This document shows, one piece after another, positions 48,957 through 57,520 of a DNA stretch of 64,000 nt; position 1 is the stretch's first letter; each line of letters starts with the position of its first letter. The notes beneath the pieces were generated by a model, which ran no database searches, was not told the DNA's origin, and saw only the letters and a program-made list of their open reading frames with translations. The translations under genes and the position numbers were made by a program. Origin of the DNA: Betaproteobacteria bacterium HGW-Betaproteobacteria-11 (GTDB lineage Bacteria > Pseudomonadota > Gammaproteobacteria > Burkholderiales > Rhodocyclaceae); contig PHCV01000004.1 in the NCBI GenBank assembly GCA_002842395.1, positions 62,001 to 126,000 of the forward strand, given 5' to 3'.

Positions 48957-51284
48957 GTGGATCAGGCAACGCACAACAAAATCGTATCTTTCATCTGGGG
49001 GATCGCCGACGACGTCCTGCGCGACCTCTTCAAGCGCGGCAAGTACCCCGACGTTATCCTGCCCATGTGCGTCATCCGACGGATGGACGCGGTGCTGGAA
49101 CCGACCAAGCCGCAGGTGCTCGATGCCAGGAAGATGCTCGACGAGGCCGGGATAACCGAGCAGCGAGCCGCGCTCTGTGATGCCGCCGGGCAGGCCTTCT
49201 ACAACACCTCGAAGTTCACCCTGCGGGATCTCAAGTCCAGAGGCAGCCAGCAACAGCTGCTGGCGGACTTCGAGGACTACCTGAATGGCTTTTCGTCCAA
49301 CGTGCAGGACATCCTCGAAAACTTCAAATTCCGCAACCAGCTCACCACGCTCTCCCGCGCCGACGCCATCGGCACGCTGATCGGCAAGTTCCTCGATCCC
49401 GCCATCGACCTGTCGCCGGCAGGCATCGACAACCATTCGATGGGCACAGTCTTCGAGGAACTGGTGCGCAAGTTCAACGAGGAGAACAACGAAGAGGCGG
49501 GCGAACACTGGACGCCGCGTGACGCCGTGCGCCTGATGGCGAATCTCGTCTTCCTGCCCATCGAGGACAAGATAAAGTCCGGCACCTATTTGCTCTACGA
49601 CTGCGCCTGCGGCACGGGCGGCATGCTAACCGTGGCGGAAGAGACGCTCACAGGTATCGCCGCCAGGCGCAAGCAGCAGGTCAAATGCCTGCTCTACGGT
49701 CAGGAGATCAACCCGGAGACCTACGCCGTCTGCAAGGCGGACATGCTGCTCAAGGGCGAAGGCGAGAGTGCCGACCACATCGTCGGCGGCGCGGAATGGT
49801 CCACGCTCGCGCACGACGCCTTCCCCGCGCAGGAGTTCGACTTCATGCTCGCCAACCCGCCCTACGGCAAGAGCTGGAAGAAGGACCTTGGCGATATGGG
49901 TGGCAAAGAAGGCATGCGTGACCCGCGCTTCAAGGTCATGCACAAAGGGGAAGAACTCTCGCTCGTCACCCGCTCCAGCGACGGCCAGATGCTCTTCCTC
50001 GCCAACATGGCCTCGAAGATGAATGCCAAGTCGGCGCTGGGCAGCCGCATCGCCGAAGTGCACAACGGCAGCTCGCTATTCACCGGCGACGCAGGCCAGG
50101 GCGAGAGCAACATCCGCCGCTGGCTCATTGAAAACGACTGGCTCGAAGCCATTGTCGCGCTGCCGCTCAACCTCTTCTACAACACCGGCATCGCCACCTA
50201 CATCTGGGTGCTGTCCAACAGGAAGCCCGCGCAGCGCAAAGGCCAGGTGCAGCTTATCGATGCCAGCCAATGGTTCAAGCCGCTGCGCAAGAACCTGGGC
50301 AAGAAGAACTGCGAGCTTTCACCCGAGGACATCGCGCGCATCAGCCGCACTTTTCTCGACTTCAAGCAAACGCCCGAGTCCAAGCTTTTCCCCAATGCCG
50401 CCTTCGGCTACTGGAAAGTCACGGTCGAACGCCCGCTGCGCCTGCACAGCCAGCTCACGCTCAAGGCCATCGAGACGCTGCGCTTCACCTCCGGCGATGA
50501 AGACCTGCGTGCGGCGCTCTACGAGGAGTTCGGCGACGAACTCTTCAGCAATTTCGCCAGAATCTCAGCCGCCCTGGAAAAGCGCCTGGCCGACTGGGGC
50601 AGCAATGATGACGAAGGGGACGAAGCCGACGACGACGAAGATGCCGGCGCGAAGAAGGGCTTGCCCGAGAAAAAGAAAAAGAAGCTGCTCGACGTCCGAA
50701 CCTGGGAGCGCGATGGCCGGCTGGTTGAAGTCACCGGCAAGCTGCGCGAAGTTCTGGGCGACGCGCTTTTCGAGGATCACAACCGTTTCCGTACCGAGGT
50801 GGCCTTAGCACTCGATACCTTGAAGATCAAGCTCCCCGCCGCCGAGCTCAAGCAGATTCTCAAGGCCGTAAGCTGGCGCGTGGAAACCGCGCCGCCTGTC
50901 ATCGCCAAGGCGCACAAGCCGGGCAAGGCCAAGGCCGACCCGCTGCGCGGCCTGTTCGAGGCGACTGTGGACGGCAAGCCCGCCGTCGTGGAATACGAGC
51001 CCGACTCCGACCTGCGCGACACCGAGCAGGTGCCGCTGCTCGAAGAAGGCGGCCCAGAAAACGATGGCATAGCCGCCTTCATCCGCCGCGAGGTGCTGCC
51101 CTACACGCCCGACGCGTGGATTAAGGCAGACGCTACCAGGATCGGCTACGAGATCAGCTTCACCCGGCACTTCTACAAACCGCAGCCACTGCGCACGCTG
51201 GAGGTGATCAGCGCCGACATCCTCGCCATCGAGAAGGAAGCCGAGGGGCTGCTGGATGGTTTGCTGAAGGGAGGACGGCCGTGA
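48957..51284 (+). CDS. hsdM: type I restriction-modification DNA methyltransferase subunit HsdM
   Basis: A 775-residue N6-adenine methyltransferase, GTG start after GGAG. N-terminal HsdM_N helical domain (IWGIADDVLRDLFKRGKYPD), SAM motif DCACGTGGML near residue 216 and catalytic NPPYGKSW near residue 300. The C-terminal 250 residues, including an acidic DDEGDEADDDED stretch, extend beyond the classical length. It pairs with HsdS (58.6 kb) and HsdR (61.6 kb), between which ten kilobases of accessory genes are inserted. Its final 98 bases are duplicated at 52478. Confidence 0.95.
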   Translation: MDQATHNKIVSFIWGIADDVLRDLFKRGKYPDVILPMCVIRRMDAVLEPTKPQVLDARKMLDEAGITEQRAALCDAAGQAFYNTSKFTLRDLKSRGSQQQLLADFEDYLNGFSSNVQDILENFKFRNQLTTLSRADAIGTLIGKFLDPAIDLSPAGIDNHSMGTVFEELVRKFNEENNEEAGEHWTPRDAVRLMANLVFLPIEDKIKSGTYLLYDCACGTGGMLTVAEETLTGIAARRKQQVKCLLYGQEINPETYAVCKADMLLKGEGESADHIVGGAEWSTLAHDAFPAQEFDFMLANPPYGKSWKKDLGDMGGKEGMRDPRFKVMHKGEELSLVTRSSDGQMLFLANMASKMNAKSALGSRIAEVHNGSSLFTGDAGQGESNIRRWLIENDWLEAIVALPLNLFYNTGIATYIWVLSNRKPAQRKGQVQLIDASQWFKPLRKNLGKKNCELSPEDIARISRTFLDFKQTPESKLFPNAAFGYWKVTVERPLRLHSQLTLKAIETLRFTSGDEDLRAALYEEFGDELFSNFARISAALEKRLADWGSNDDEGDEADDDEDAGAKKGLPEKKKKKLLDVRTWERDGRLVEVTGKLREVLGDALFEDHNRFRTEVALALDTLKIKLPAAELKQILKAVSWRVETAPPVIAKAHKPGKAKADPLRGLFEATVDGKPAVVEYEPDSDLRDTEQVPLLEEGGPENDGIAAFIRREVLPYTPDAWIKADATRIGYEISFTRHFYKPQPLRTLEVISADILAIEKEAEGLLDGLLKGGRP
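51155..51252 (+). repeat. 98-base direct repeat, copy A (hsdM tail)
   Basis: It matches copy B at 52478-52575 in 92 of 98 positions by my count and encodes SFTRHFYKPQPLRTLEVISA and DILAIEKEAEG. Confidence 0.85.
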
Positions 51285-51351
51285 AGAATCGAGCTGCGTG
51301 CGGGAAACAGATTCTCGTGACGGCGTCACAAGAATTGAGGTGGCTGGAGCC

Positions 51352-52389
51352 ATGAGCGATCTCCCGGCAAAGTCCAAATTCCTGATCTACGAAGCCGAAA
51401 ACGGCGCGATCAAGCTTGAGGTGCGCTTCGACGGCGAAACGGTCTGGCTCAGCCAGCAGTTGATGGCCGACCTGTTTCAGACGACCCAGCAGAACGTCAG
51501 CCTTCATCTTCAGAACATTTACGAGGAAGGCGAGCTGCACCCCGAGGCAACTCACAAGGAATTCTTGTCGGTTCGCCGTGAGGGCAAACGGGATGTGCAG
51601 CGCACGCTCGATTACTACAACCTCGACGCGATCATCTCCGTCGGATACCGGATCAAGTCGCGCGTCGCCACGCAGTTCCGAATCTGGGCCACCCAGCGCC
51701 TGCGGGAGTACATCGTCAAAGGCTTCGTGCTCGATGACGAACGCCTGAAGAATCCGGATGTCCCCTTCGATTACTTCGAAGAGCTCACCCGGCGCATCCA
51801 GGACATCCGCACGTCCGAGCGGCGGTTCTACCAGAAGATCACAGACATCTACGCCACCAGCCTGGACTACGACTCGACCACCGAGACCAGTCTCACCTTC
51901 TTCAAGACGGTGCAGAACAAGGTGCATTGGGCCATCACCGGCCAGACCGCTGCGCAGATCATTCGCGAGCGCGCCGATCGCAAGCAGCCCAGCATGGGGC
52001 TGACGAGCTGGCGTGGGGCGAAGCCGCGCAAGGAGGACGCGCTCATCGCCAAGAACTACCTCAGCGAGCCAGAGTTGGCCGCGCTAAACAACCTGGTGGA
52101 GCAGTACCTCGTGTTCGCCGAAGGCCAGGCCATGCGGCGCATCCCCATGCGCATGGACGACTGGGTGGCCAAGCTCGACGGATTCCTGCGGCTCAACGAG
52201 CGCGACATCCTCACCCACGCCGGACGCTTGACCCACGAGCAGGCGGTCGGTCATGCCACCCAGGAGTACGATGCTTTCCACCGCGAGCGCCTCGCCGCAA
52301 AAGCCGCGCGACCTGACGACTTTGACAAAGCGGTTCGTGCACTGCCGGCTGCCAAACCCGCCCGCAAGAAGAAGCCAGGCCAGCCATGA
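51352..52389 (+). CDS. RhuM-family protein
   Basis: A 345-residue RhuM-like protein: FLIYEAENGAIKLEVRFDGE, VWLSQQLMADLFQTTQQNVS and YYNLDAIISVGYRIKSRVAT are the family hallmarks. RhuM proteins are common passengers of type I R-M loci; the role is unproven, perhaps DNA-binding through the KilA-N/Bro-like N-terminus. The ATG at 51352 has GAGGTGG upstream. It overlaps the next gene by ATGA. Confidence 0.88.
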   Translation: MSDLPAKSKFLIYEAENGAIKLEVRFDGETVWLSQQLMADLFQTTQQNVSLHLQNIYEEGELHPEATHKEFLSVRREGKRDVQRTLDYYNLDAIISVGYRIKSRVATQFRIWATQRLREYIVKGFVLDDERLKNPDVPFDYFEELTRRIQDIRTSERRFYQKITDIYATSLDYDSTTETSLTFFKTVQNKVHWAITGQTAAQIIRERADRKQPSMGLTSWRGAKPRKEDALIAKNYLSEPELAALNNLVEQYLVFAEGQAMRRIPMRMDDWVAKLDGFLRLNERDILTHAGRLTHEQAVGHATQEYDAFHRERLAAKAARPDDFDKAVRALPAAKPARKKKPGQP

Positions 52390-52613
52390 AAGCCACCGAA
52401 GCCAAACTGCTCGCCTTCCTGCAGAAGTCGCCGCAGTTCGTGATCCCGATCTACCAGCGCACCAATTCATGGACGGACAGCTTCACGCGGCACTTCTACA
52501 AGCTGCAGCCGCTGCGCACGCTGGAGCAGATCAGCGCCGACATCCTCGCCATCGAGAAGGAAGCCGAGGGGCTGCCCATCGAGATTGTGGGAGGTGCTAA
52601 TGACCATCGCTGA
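52386..52613 (+). pseudogene. DUF262 fragment fused to duplicated hsdM tail
   Basis: A 75-residue open frame. Residues 1-31 (KATEAKLLAFLQKSPQFVIP, IYQRTNSW) are the N-terminus of DUF262 (GmrSD-like) nucleases. From residue 32 on it reads SFTRHFYKLQPLRTLEQISA, the HsdM tail. It is a chimera created by recombination, lacking the nuclease body. It may still be translated and couples rhuM to the TIR-SLOG gene. Confidence 0.8.
52478..52575 (+). repeat. 98-base direct repeat, copy B
   Basis: A near-identical duplicate of the hsdM 3' end, with homology starting at CAGCTTCAC and ending at GAGGGGCTGC. It marks a recombination junction just upstream of the TIR block. Confidence 0.85.
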
Positions 52614-54672
52614 GAAACATGACGTGGCCAAGTTCCCGGTACTCGTCCAGTTCGAGTTCCACCCGGCGTCGAAGGAGGCGGCTGCCGCAGCGGAGTACTT
52701 GCATGAGGTTCTGAACGCGGACCCTGCGGTGCCGGGCCTCCAGATTTCGACGTACTTCACGCCCGACGATGGCTCTGGGGAACCGCCAGAGCCGCGCGTG
52801 GCGACCGAGGCCGATCGCGTCCTCGTGATCTTGCTGGCGGACGACCATCTGGCCGTTGCTGCGCGCAAGTCGACAAGGAGTGGGACGACCTGGGGCGAGT
52901 ACGCGACTAAGCTCCGCGAGATCACCGAGGCCGCTGGGCACCGCTTCATGCCGGTGCAGCTCACCGAGAGCGCGTGGCCCATCGACAAGCGCCTCGACGA
53001 CACGAATTTTCTTCAAGCGTGGGCGATCGACGGAGTCGAAGAACGGCACAAGTTCATCGCCCGGCGCCTCGTTCATCTACTGATTCGTCGGCTACGGCCT
53101 CGCACAGAGAACGAAGATGCGCCGCCGGTCACCATCTTCCTCAGTCACACGAAGATGGACCTCGATCACGAGCCACGCGTCGTAAAGACGCTGCTCGCCC
53201 ACCTGACGGCCACCCAGCCCGAGAAGACCTGGTTCGACAGCGGCGACATCTCGACGGGCTCACGGTTCGCTCACGAGATTGAGAAGGGGGTCGAGGACAC
53301 GGCGTTGCTGGCGATCGTCACCGACTCGTACTCCTCGCGCTCATGGTGTCGGAAGGAGGTGCTCTTCGCGAAGCATCATCAGCGACCGCTCGTCATCGTC
53401 GACGCTGTCCAGGAGAGGGAGACGCGTCGTTTCCCGTACTCAGGCAACACGCCGGTCATCCGCTGGAAAGCTCAGGACGCTCAGGGCGTCGTAGATCTCC
53501 TCCTTCGTGAGGTACTCCGACACTACTATGCCGAAGAGAGTTTGAAGCAGCGCAAGCGAGAAGGAGATGTGGTCCTGCCGGCAGGCCCCGAGTTGGTGAC
53601 CATCGTCCACCACCGGAAGGACAAGGACCAGCCCGTCATCCTGTACCCTGATCCGCCCCTCGGGCCAGAGGAGCTGGAGGTGCTCGAGCGCACGGGCCTG
53701 CGCGTCGAGACGCCTCTGCAGCGCCACGCGCTTGCCCACGACCTTCGCAGTCGCAACCTCACGGTGGCACTGTCGGTGTCGGGCGCCGAGGACCTTGGTC
53801 GCTACGGCCTGCGAACCGCCCACTTGGACTCGATCCTCCTCGATCTGTCTCGGTACCTGCTCGTGGCCGGGGTGCGGCTGGCCTATGGCGGCCACCTCGG
53901 GTCAGACGGATACACGCTGCGTCTCGCAGACCTCCTGCGCGACCCGATCGTGGAGCAGCTCCGGAGCACGCCGAGCACGGAGCAAGCTGCCCCCGAGCTC
54001 GTCACGTACCTCCCGTGGCCGATGCTCGCTTCGGTTCGCGACGAAGCTCGTCTCGGTCCGCTCGTCGAAATGCTTCGCTGCGGTCGACCGACCGACATCG
54101 ATGAGTCGCTCGATCCGTCCTTCGTCGCATCACCTGAGGTTGAAGTCCCATCCGACACGGCGCTTTGTCGCTTCGCGTGGTCGAGAGGGCTGACGGTCAT
54201 GCGGGAGCGACAGACGAGCGAGATGAGCGCGCGCGTCGTGGTTGGGGGAAGACTCGGGCGTCGAGACAACCCCTACCTTGGCCGCATGCCTGGCGTCCTT
54301 GAGGAAGCGCTCTTCGCAATTCGGACTCAGCGCCCGGTCTACCTCGTCGGTGCGTTCGGGGGCTGCGCGCGGCTTGTACTCGACGCGCTTGATGGCATCG
54401 AGCGCGCGGAGCTGACCTCGGCGTACCATGAGGCGCTGCCGCACGCGCCCGAGCTGAAGAAGCTCTACGCGGACCGCAGCGTGGACTGGGATGAGTTCGA
54501 GAGCATCGCCGCCGAGCTGAAGGCGTGCGGCATCTCGGGGCTCAAGAACGGACTGTCCGTCGAGGAGAACCGTGAGCTCGCGACTTCGCGCTCGGCCGAG
54601 CGCATCGTCGAGCTGGTCCTTCACGGCCTGCAGCAATGCAACCAGCCAGCCGCCGCTGGCGGCGCGGAGTGA
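52600..54672 (+). CDS. TIR-SLOG protein (candidate NADase effector/sensor)
   Basis: A 690-residue multidomain protein starting at 52600 behind GGGAGGT. Residues 10-165 look like a divergent TIR-like fold (VLVQFEFHPASKEA, ADRVLVILLADDHL). Residues 176-310 are a canonical TIR (VTIFLSHTKMDLDHEPR, then SYSSRSWCRKEVLFA with the catalytic-type Glu253). Residues 385-650 resemble a SLOG nucleotide-binding domain (AYGGHLGSDGYTLRL, VVVGGRLGRRDNPYLG, RPVYLVGAFGG). TIR domains of this kind cleave NAD and SLOG domains bind NAD-derived signals in Thoeris ThsA. I infer a signal-triggered NADase. It couples directly to the next TIR gene. Confidence 0.8.
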   Translation: MTIAEKHDVAKFPVLVQFEFHPASKEAAAAAEYLHEVLNADPAVPGLQISTYFTPDDGSGEPPEPRVATEADRVLVILLADDHLAVAARKSTRSGTTWGEYATKLREITEAAGHRFMPVQLTESAWPIDKRLDDTNFLQAWAIDGVEERHKFIARRLVHLLIRRLRPRTENEDAPPVTIFLSHTKMDLDHEPRVVKTLLAHLTATQPEKTWFDSGDISTGSRFAHEIEKGVEDTALLAIVTDSYSSRSWCRKEVLFAKHHQRPLVIVDAVQERETRRFPYSGNTPVIRWKAQDAQGVVDLLLREVLRHYYAEESLKQRKREGDVVLPAGPELVTIVHHRKDKDQPVILYPDPPLGPEELEVLERTGLRVETPLQRHALAHDLRSRNLTVALSVSGAEDLGRYGLRTAHLDSILLDLSRYLLVAGVRLAYGGHLGSDGYTLRLADLLRDPIVEQLRSTPSTEQAAPELVTYLPWPMLASVRDEARLGPLVEMLRCGRPTDIDESLDPSFVASPEVEVPSDTALCRFAWSRGLTVMRERQTSEMSARVVVGGRLGRRDNPYLGRMPGVLEEALFAIRTQRPVYLVGAFGGCARLVLDALDGIERAELTSAYHEALPHAPELKKLYADRSVDWDEFESIAAELKACGISGLKNGLSVEENRELATSRSAERIVELVLHGLQQCNQPAAAGGAE

Positions 54673-55160
54673 TGAGCATGTCGGACAAGAAGAACATCTT
54701 CATCTCTCACGTCCACGAGGACGACGACCTTCTTCCGAAGCTGAAGGACCTCATCTCAAAAGCCGGGATGGAGGTGGGCGATGGGTCCATCAACAGCGGC
54801 AAGCCAAACGCAGCGCAGAACGAGGACTACATCATGCGTGAAATTATCGCTCCCCGCATCCAGTGGGCCAGCACGCTGGTCGTACTCATCACACATGACA
54901 CCGCGCAGAGCATCTGGGTGAATCGGGAGATCAAGTACGCCATCGAACAGGGGAAGAACGTTGTCGGCGTGTACGCTCAGGGCGCCACGGATGCCGACAT
55001 CCCTGAGGAACTCGGGAAGCACGCAGCCGCAATTGTTGGCTGGCAGGGCGATCGCGTGGTCGACGCGATCAACGGCAAGATCAACGGGTGGGATGACCCC
55101 GCCACCGGAAGCCCGCGCACCTCGGGGGACTGGACGATCAAGAGGTATAGCTGCGGATGA
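54672..55160 (+). CDS. small TIR protein, ThsB-like (first)
   Basis: A 162-residue single TIR-like domain: KKNIFISHVHEDDDLLPKLK at the N-terminus and LVVLITHDTAQSIWVNREIK with the W..xE helix. This is the MTH538/ThsB type found in Thoeris, where it makes a cyclic-ADPR-like signal. The C-terminal 30 residues are unique. It starts within the TIR-SLOG stop (TGATG) and overlaps the Nmad2 gene by ATGA. Confidence 0.82.
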   Translation: MSMSDKKNIFISHVHEDDDLLPKLKDLISKAGMEVGDGSINSGKPNAAQNEDYIMREIIAPRIQWASTLVVLITHDTAQSIWVNREIKYAIEQGKNVVGVYAQGATDADIPEELGKHAAAIVGWQGDRVVDAINGKINGWDDPATGSPRTSGDWTIKRYSCG

Positions 55161-55837
55161 AACTCTACTCCTACGTCGTCGCGCGTGACTTTGGGTTCGC
55201 CCCGAACCCGTTCTTCGGGTTCTGCACGTTGGCCACGTGCAAGCCGAAGATTCGAAAGCACGCGTCCGCTGGAGATTGGGTCGTCGGCACCGGCGCGAAA
55301 GTGGCTTATGGGTACTCGGGCCGCCTCATCTACGCGATGCAGGTGAGCGAGGTCCTCGACTTCGACACGTACTGGAACGACCCACGGTTCATCCAGAGGC
55401 GGCCAAATCTTACCGGCAGCCTGCAAGTCCTCTACGGTGACAACATCTATCACCGCGTTAGCAAGCGCTGGGTGCAGGCCGATTCCCACCACAGTTTGGA
55501 GAGCGGCCGCCTCAACAAGGATAACCTCGCGTGGGACACTGGCGTCGATCGCCTGCTTGTCGCGACCAAATTCGTTTACTGGGGGAGGTCAGCGCCGACG
55601 ATCCCGCAGAAGTTCCGCGCGTTCGGCAAAGAGAAGGACGACATCTGCTCAGGCAGAGGGCATCGCGTCTTCGAGAACGAGCTGCCCGCTGCGTTCGCTG
55701 CATGGCTAGAAGAAGAGGGCAAGTGGGGCGTTCAGGGTGAGCCCTTGGAGTTCACCAAGCATCAGCGCGCGTCGCTGGCGGCCCCTAAGAGCCCGCAGCA
55801 TCGGACGAAGCCGACCGCTCCAAGGAGCACCCGGTGA
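55157..55837 (+). CDS. Nmad2-family putative nucleotide modification protein
   Basis: A 226-residue protein beginning KLYSYVVARDFGFAPNPFFG and continuing FCTLATCKPKIRKHASAGDW, the Nmad2 (nucleotide modification associated domain 2) pattern. The family was predicted from genome context to deal with modified bases; no reaction is proven. AGAGGT precedes the start. The lysine- and proline-rich tail may be disordered. It overlaps the MazG gene as GTGA. Confidence 0.8.
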   Translation: MKLYSYVVARDFGFAPNPFFGFCTLATCKPKIRKHASAGDWVVGTGAKVAYGYSGRLIYAMQVSEVLDFDTYWNDPRFIQRRPNLTGSLQVLYGDNIYHRVSKRWVQADSHHSLESGRLNKDNLAWDTGVDRLLVATKFVYWGRSAPTIPQKFRAFGKEKDDICSGRGHRVFENELPAAFAAWLEEEGKWGVQGEPLEFTKHQRASLAAPKSPQHRTKPTAPRSTR

Positions 55838-56976
55838 CTAGGGGAACCGAGGCTCCCTGGCTTCAGGAGTTCGCGGCAACGGTAGCGAAGACCGACAGAT
55901 TCGCGGACAATCCGGACCACACGTCGCTGCTGGCTGCGGGTCTGATCGGCGAAGCCGGAAGCGTAGTCGCAGAGTTGAAGAAGGCGCGCCGGGAGCGCGA
56001 GGCATATCCGGTCTACCGCGAGAGGATGGTCGAGGAGGTCGGCGACTTCCTCTGGTACTTTGTGCGCTTGGCTGCAGTCGTCGCTCCTGACCTGCTCGCC
56101 GAGCTTCTAGTGCCCGACAAGGTCGTGCTCTCGGCGGCAGATGGCCCTCAGCTCACGACGCACCTCGACTTCGGTGCATCAGTAGGGGAGGTCCTCGCCG
56201 CCATCGGCGCGTCGAACCACACCGACATCGCGACCCGTCTCCGTCGCACGTGGGCGCTGCTGACTGTGATCAGCAATGAAGCCAACGTCTGCTTGCGCGA
56301 TGCCGCCGAGCGCAACACAGCGAAGACCAGGAGCCGCTGGCCCGAGGAGAAACGGTACGTGCCCCTCTTTGACGACGAGTTCCCGGTGGAGGAGCAGCTC
56401 CCCCGACGGCTCCACGTTGAGTTCCTCGAGCGCGCTCGCGGCTCACATAGAGCCGTTATCCTGCGATGCAACGACATCAACTTTGGCGACCGGCTTACGG
56501 ACAACATCGAGGACCCGGACGGCTACCGATTCCACGACATCTTCCACTTCGCCTACGCGGTGCATCTCGGCTGGTCGCCGGTCGTACGTGCACTCATGCG
56601 GACCAAGCGCAAGAGCAACCTCAAGATCGACGAGGCGCAGGACGGCGCGCGCGCCGGCATCATCGAGGAGGCGGTCTCCGCCATCATCTTCAGCCGCGCC
56701 AAGCAGCTCAAGTTTTTTGAGGGATTCGATCATGTCGACTTCGACCTGCTAAAGACGGTCAAGGAGTTCGTCGAGGGCTTTGAGGTCGAGGCTGTGCCCC
56801 TGTGGCAGTGGGAGACGGCCATCCTCGACGGTTACCGCATATTCCGCTCGTTGTGCGCCGGCCCCGGTGGATGCGTCGCGCTCGATCTTGTTGACCGCCA
56901 ACTCACCTATGCACTCCATGCCGCGAGCGACGACCGCGTCAAGGGGCTGACTTCAACGTCGGGAGGAGCGACATGA
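55834..56976 (+). CDS. MazG-like nucleotide pyrophosphohydrolase
   Basis: A 380-residue protein starting at GTG behind AAGGAG. The N-terminal MazG-type helices are visible: LLAAGLIGEAGSVVAELKKA and MVEEVGDFLWYFVRLAA, with the E..E and EExxD metal residues. The C-terminal half (GYRFHDIFHFAYAVHLGWSP, DEAQDGARAGIIEEAV) is a second all-helical domain of the same family. It probably converts (modified) dNTPs to dNMPs. Its position between Nmad2 and the hypermodification protein supports work on a modified nucleotide. Confidence 0.8.
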   Translation: MTRGTEAPWLQEFAATVAKTDRFADNPDHTSLLAAGLIGEAGSVVAELKKARREREAYPVYRERMVEEVGDFLWYFVRLAAVVAPDLLAELLVPDKVVLSAADGPQLTTHLDFGASVGEVLAAIGASNHTDIATRLRRTWALLTVISNEANVCLRDAAERNTAKTRSRWPEEKRYVPLFDDEFPVEEQLPRRLHVEFLERARGSHRAVILRCNDINFGDRLTDNIEDPDGYRFHDIFHFAYAVHLGWSPVVRALMRTKRKSNLKIDEAQDGARAGIIEEAVSAIIFSRAKQLKFFEGFDHVDFDLLKTVKEFVEGFEVEAVPLWQWETAILDGYRIFRSLCAGPGGCVALDLVDRQLTYALHAASDDRVKGLTSTSGGAT

Positions 56977-57518
56977 GCAACAGACACAAAGTCTTCGTCA
57001 GCTACCACCACGCGCTCGACGGGGCGTACAAGAACAGCTTCGAGCTGCGCTTCGGCAGCGTGTTCGGAGCCATCGTTCCGGGCTCGGTAGACGACGGCGA
57101 CATCGCCCCGAACCTACCGACGGAGACCATCCGGCAGAAGATCCGCGACGAGTACCTCCGCGACACATCGGTCACTATCGTCCTGATCGGCGCGCAGACC
57201 TGGCAACGGAAGCACATCGACTGGGAGATCGGCTCGTCGATCCGCGACACGAAGGCTAATCCACGATCCGGCCTACTGGGCATCCTGCTGCCGTCGTACC
57301 CGCGAACCGACCCGTCCAAGTACAACCCGCGCACGATCCCGCCGCGCCTCTACGACAACATCCAAGGTGGATTCGCGACCATCTACAACTGGTCCGAGAA
57401 CGCTAGCACGGTTCAGGACTGGATTCATCAAGCCTACCTGCGCAAGAGTACGAAGGAGCCCGACAACTCTCGATCGTCGTTCGGCAAAAATCACACAGGC
57501 AGCGCGTGGACCGACTGA
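56973..57518 (+). CDS. small TIR protein, ThsB-like (second)
   Basis: A 181-residue TIR-like protein: HKVFVSYHHALDGAYKNSFE, then DTSVTIVLIGAQTWQRKHID and WEIGSSIRD. This is the MTH538 subtype of ThsB-like domains and differs clearly from the TIR at 54672, so two unlike TIR proteins coexist. GGGAGGAG precedes the ATG, which overlaps the MazG stop. The C-terminal 30 residues are probably disordered. Confidence 0.85.
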   Translation: MSNRHKVFVSYHHALDGAYKNSFELRFGSVFGAIVPGSVDDGDIAPNLPTETIRQKIRDEYLRDTSVTIVLIGAQTWQRKHIDWEIGSSIRDTKANPRSGLLGILLPSYPRTDPSKYNPRTIPPRLYDNIQGGFATIYNWSENASTVQDWIHQAYLRKSTKEPDNSRSSFGKNHTGSAWTD

Positions 57519-57520
57519 GT

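Noticed and set aside
50027-50045. A further copy of the dispersed repeat in hsdM
   Set aside because: AAGTCGGCGCTGG matches but the rest diverges, and the codons fit the HsdM protein; likely chance.
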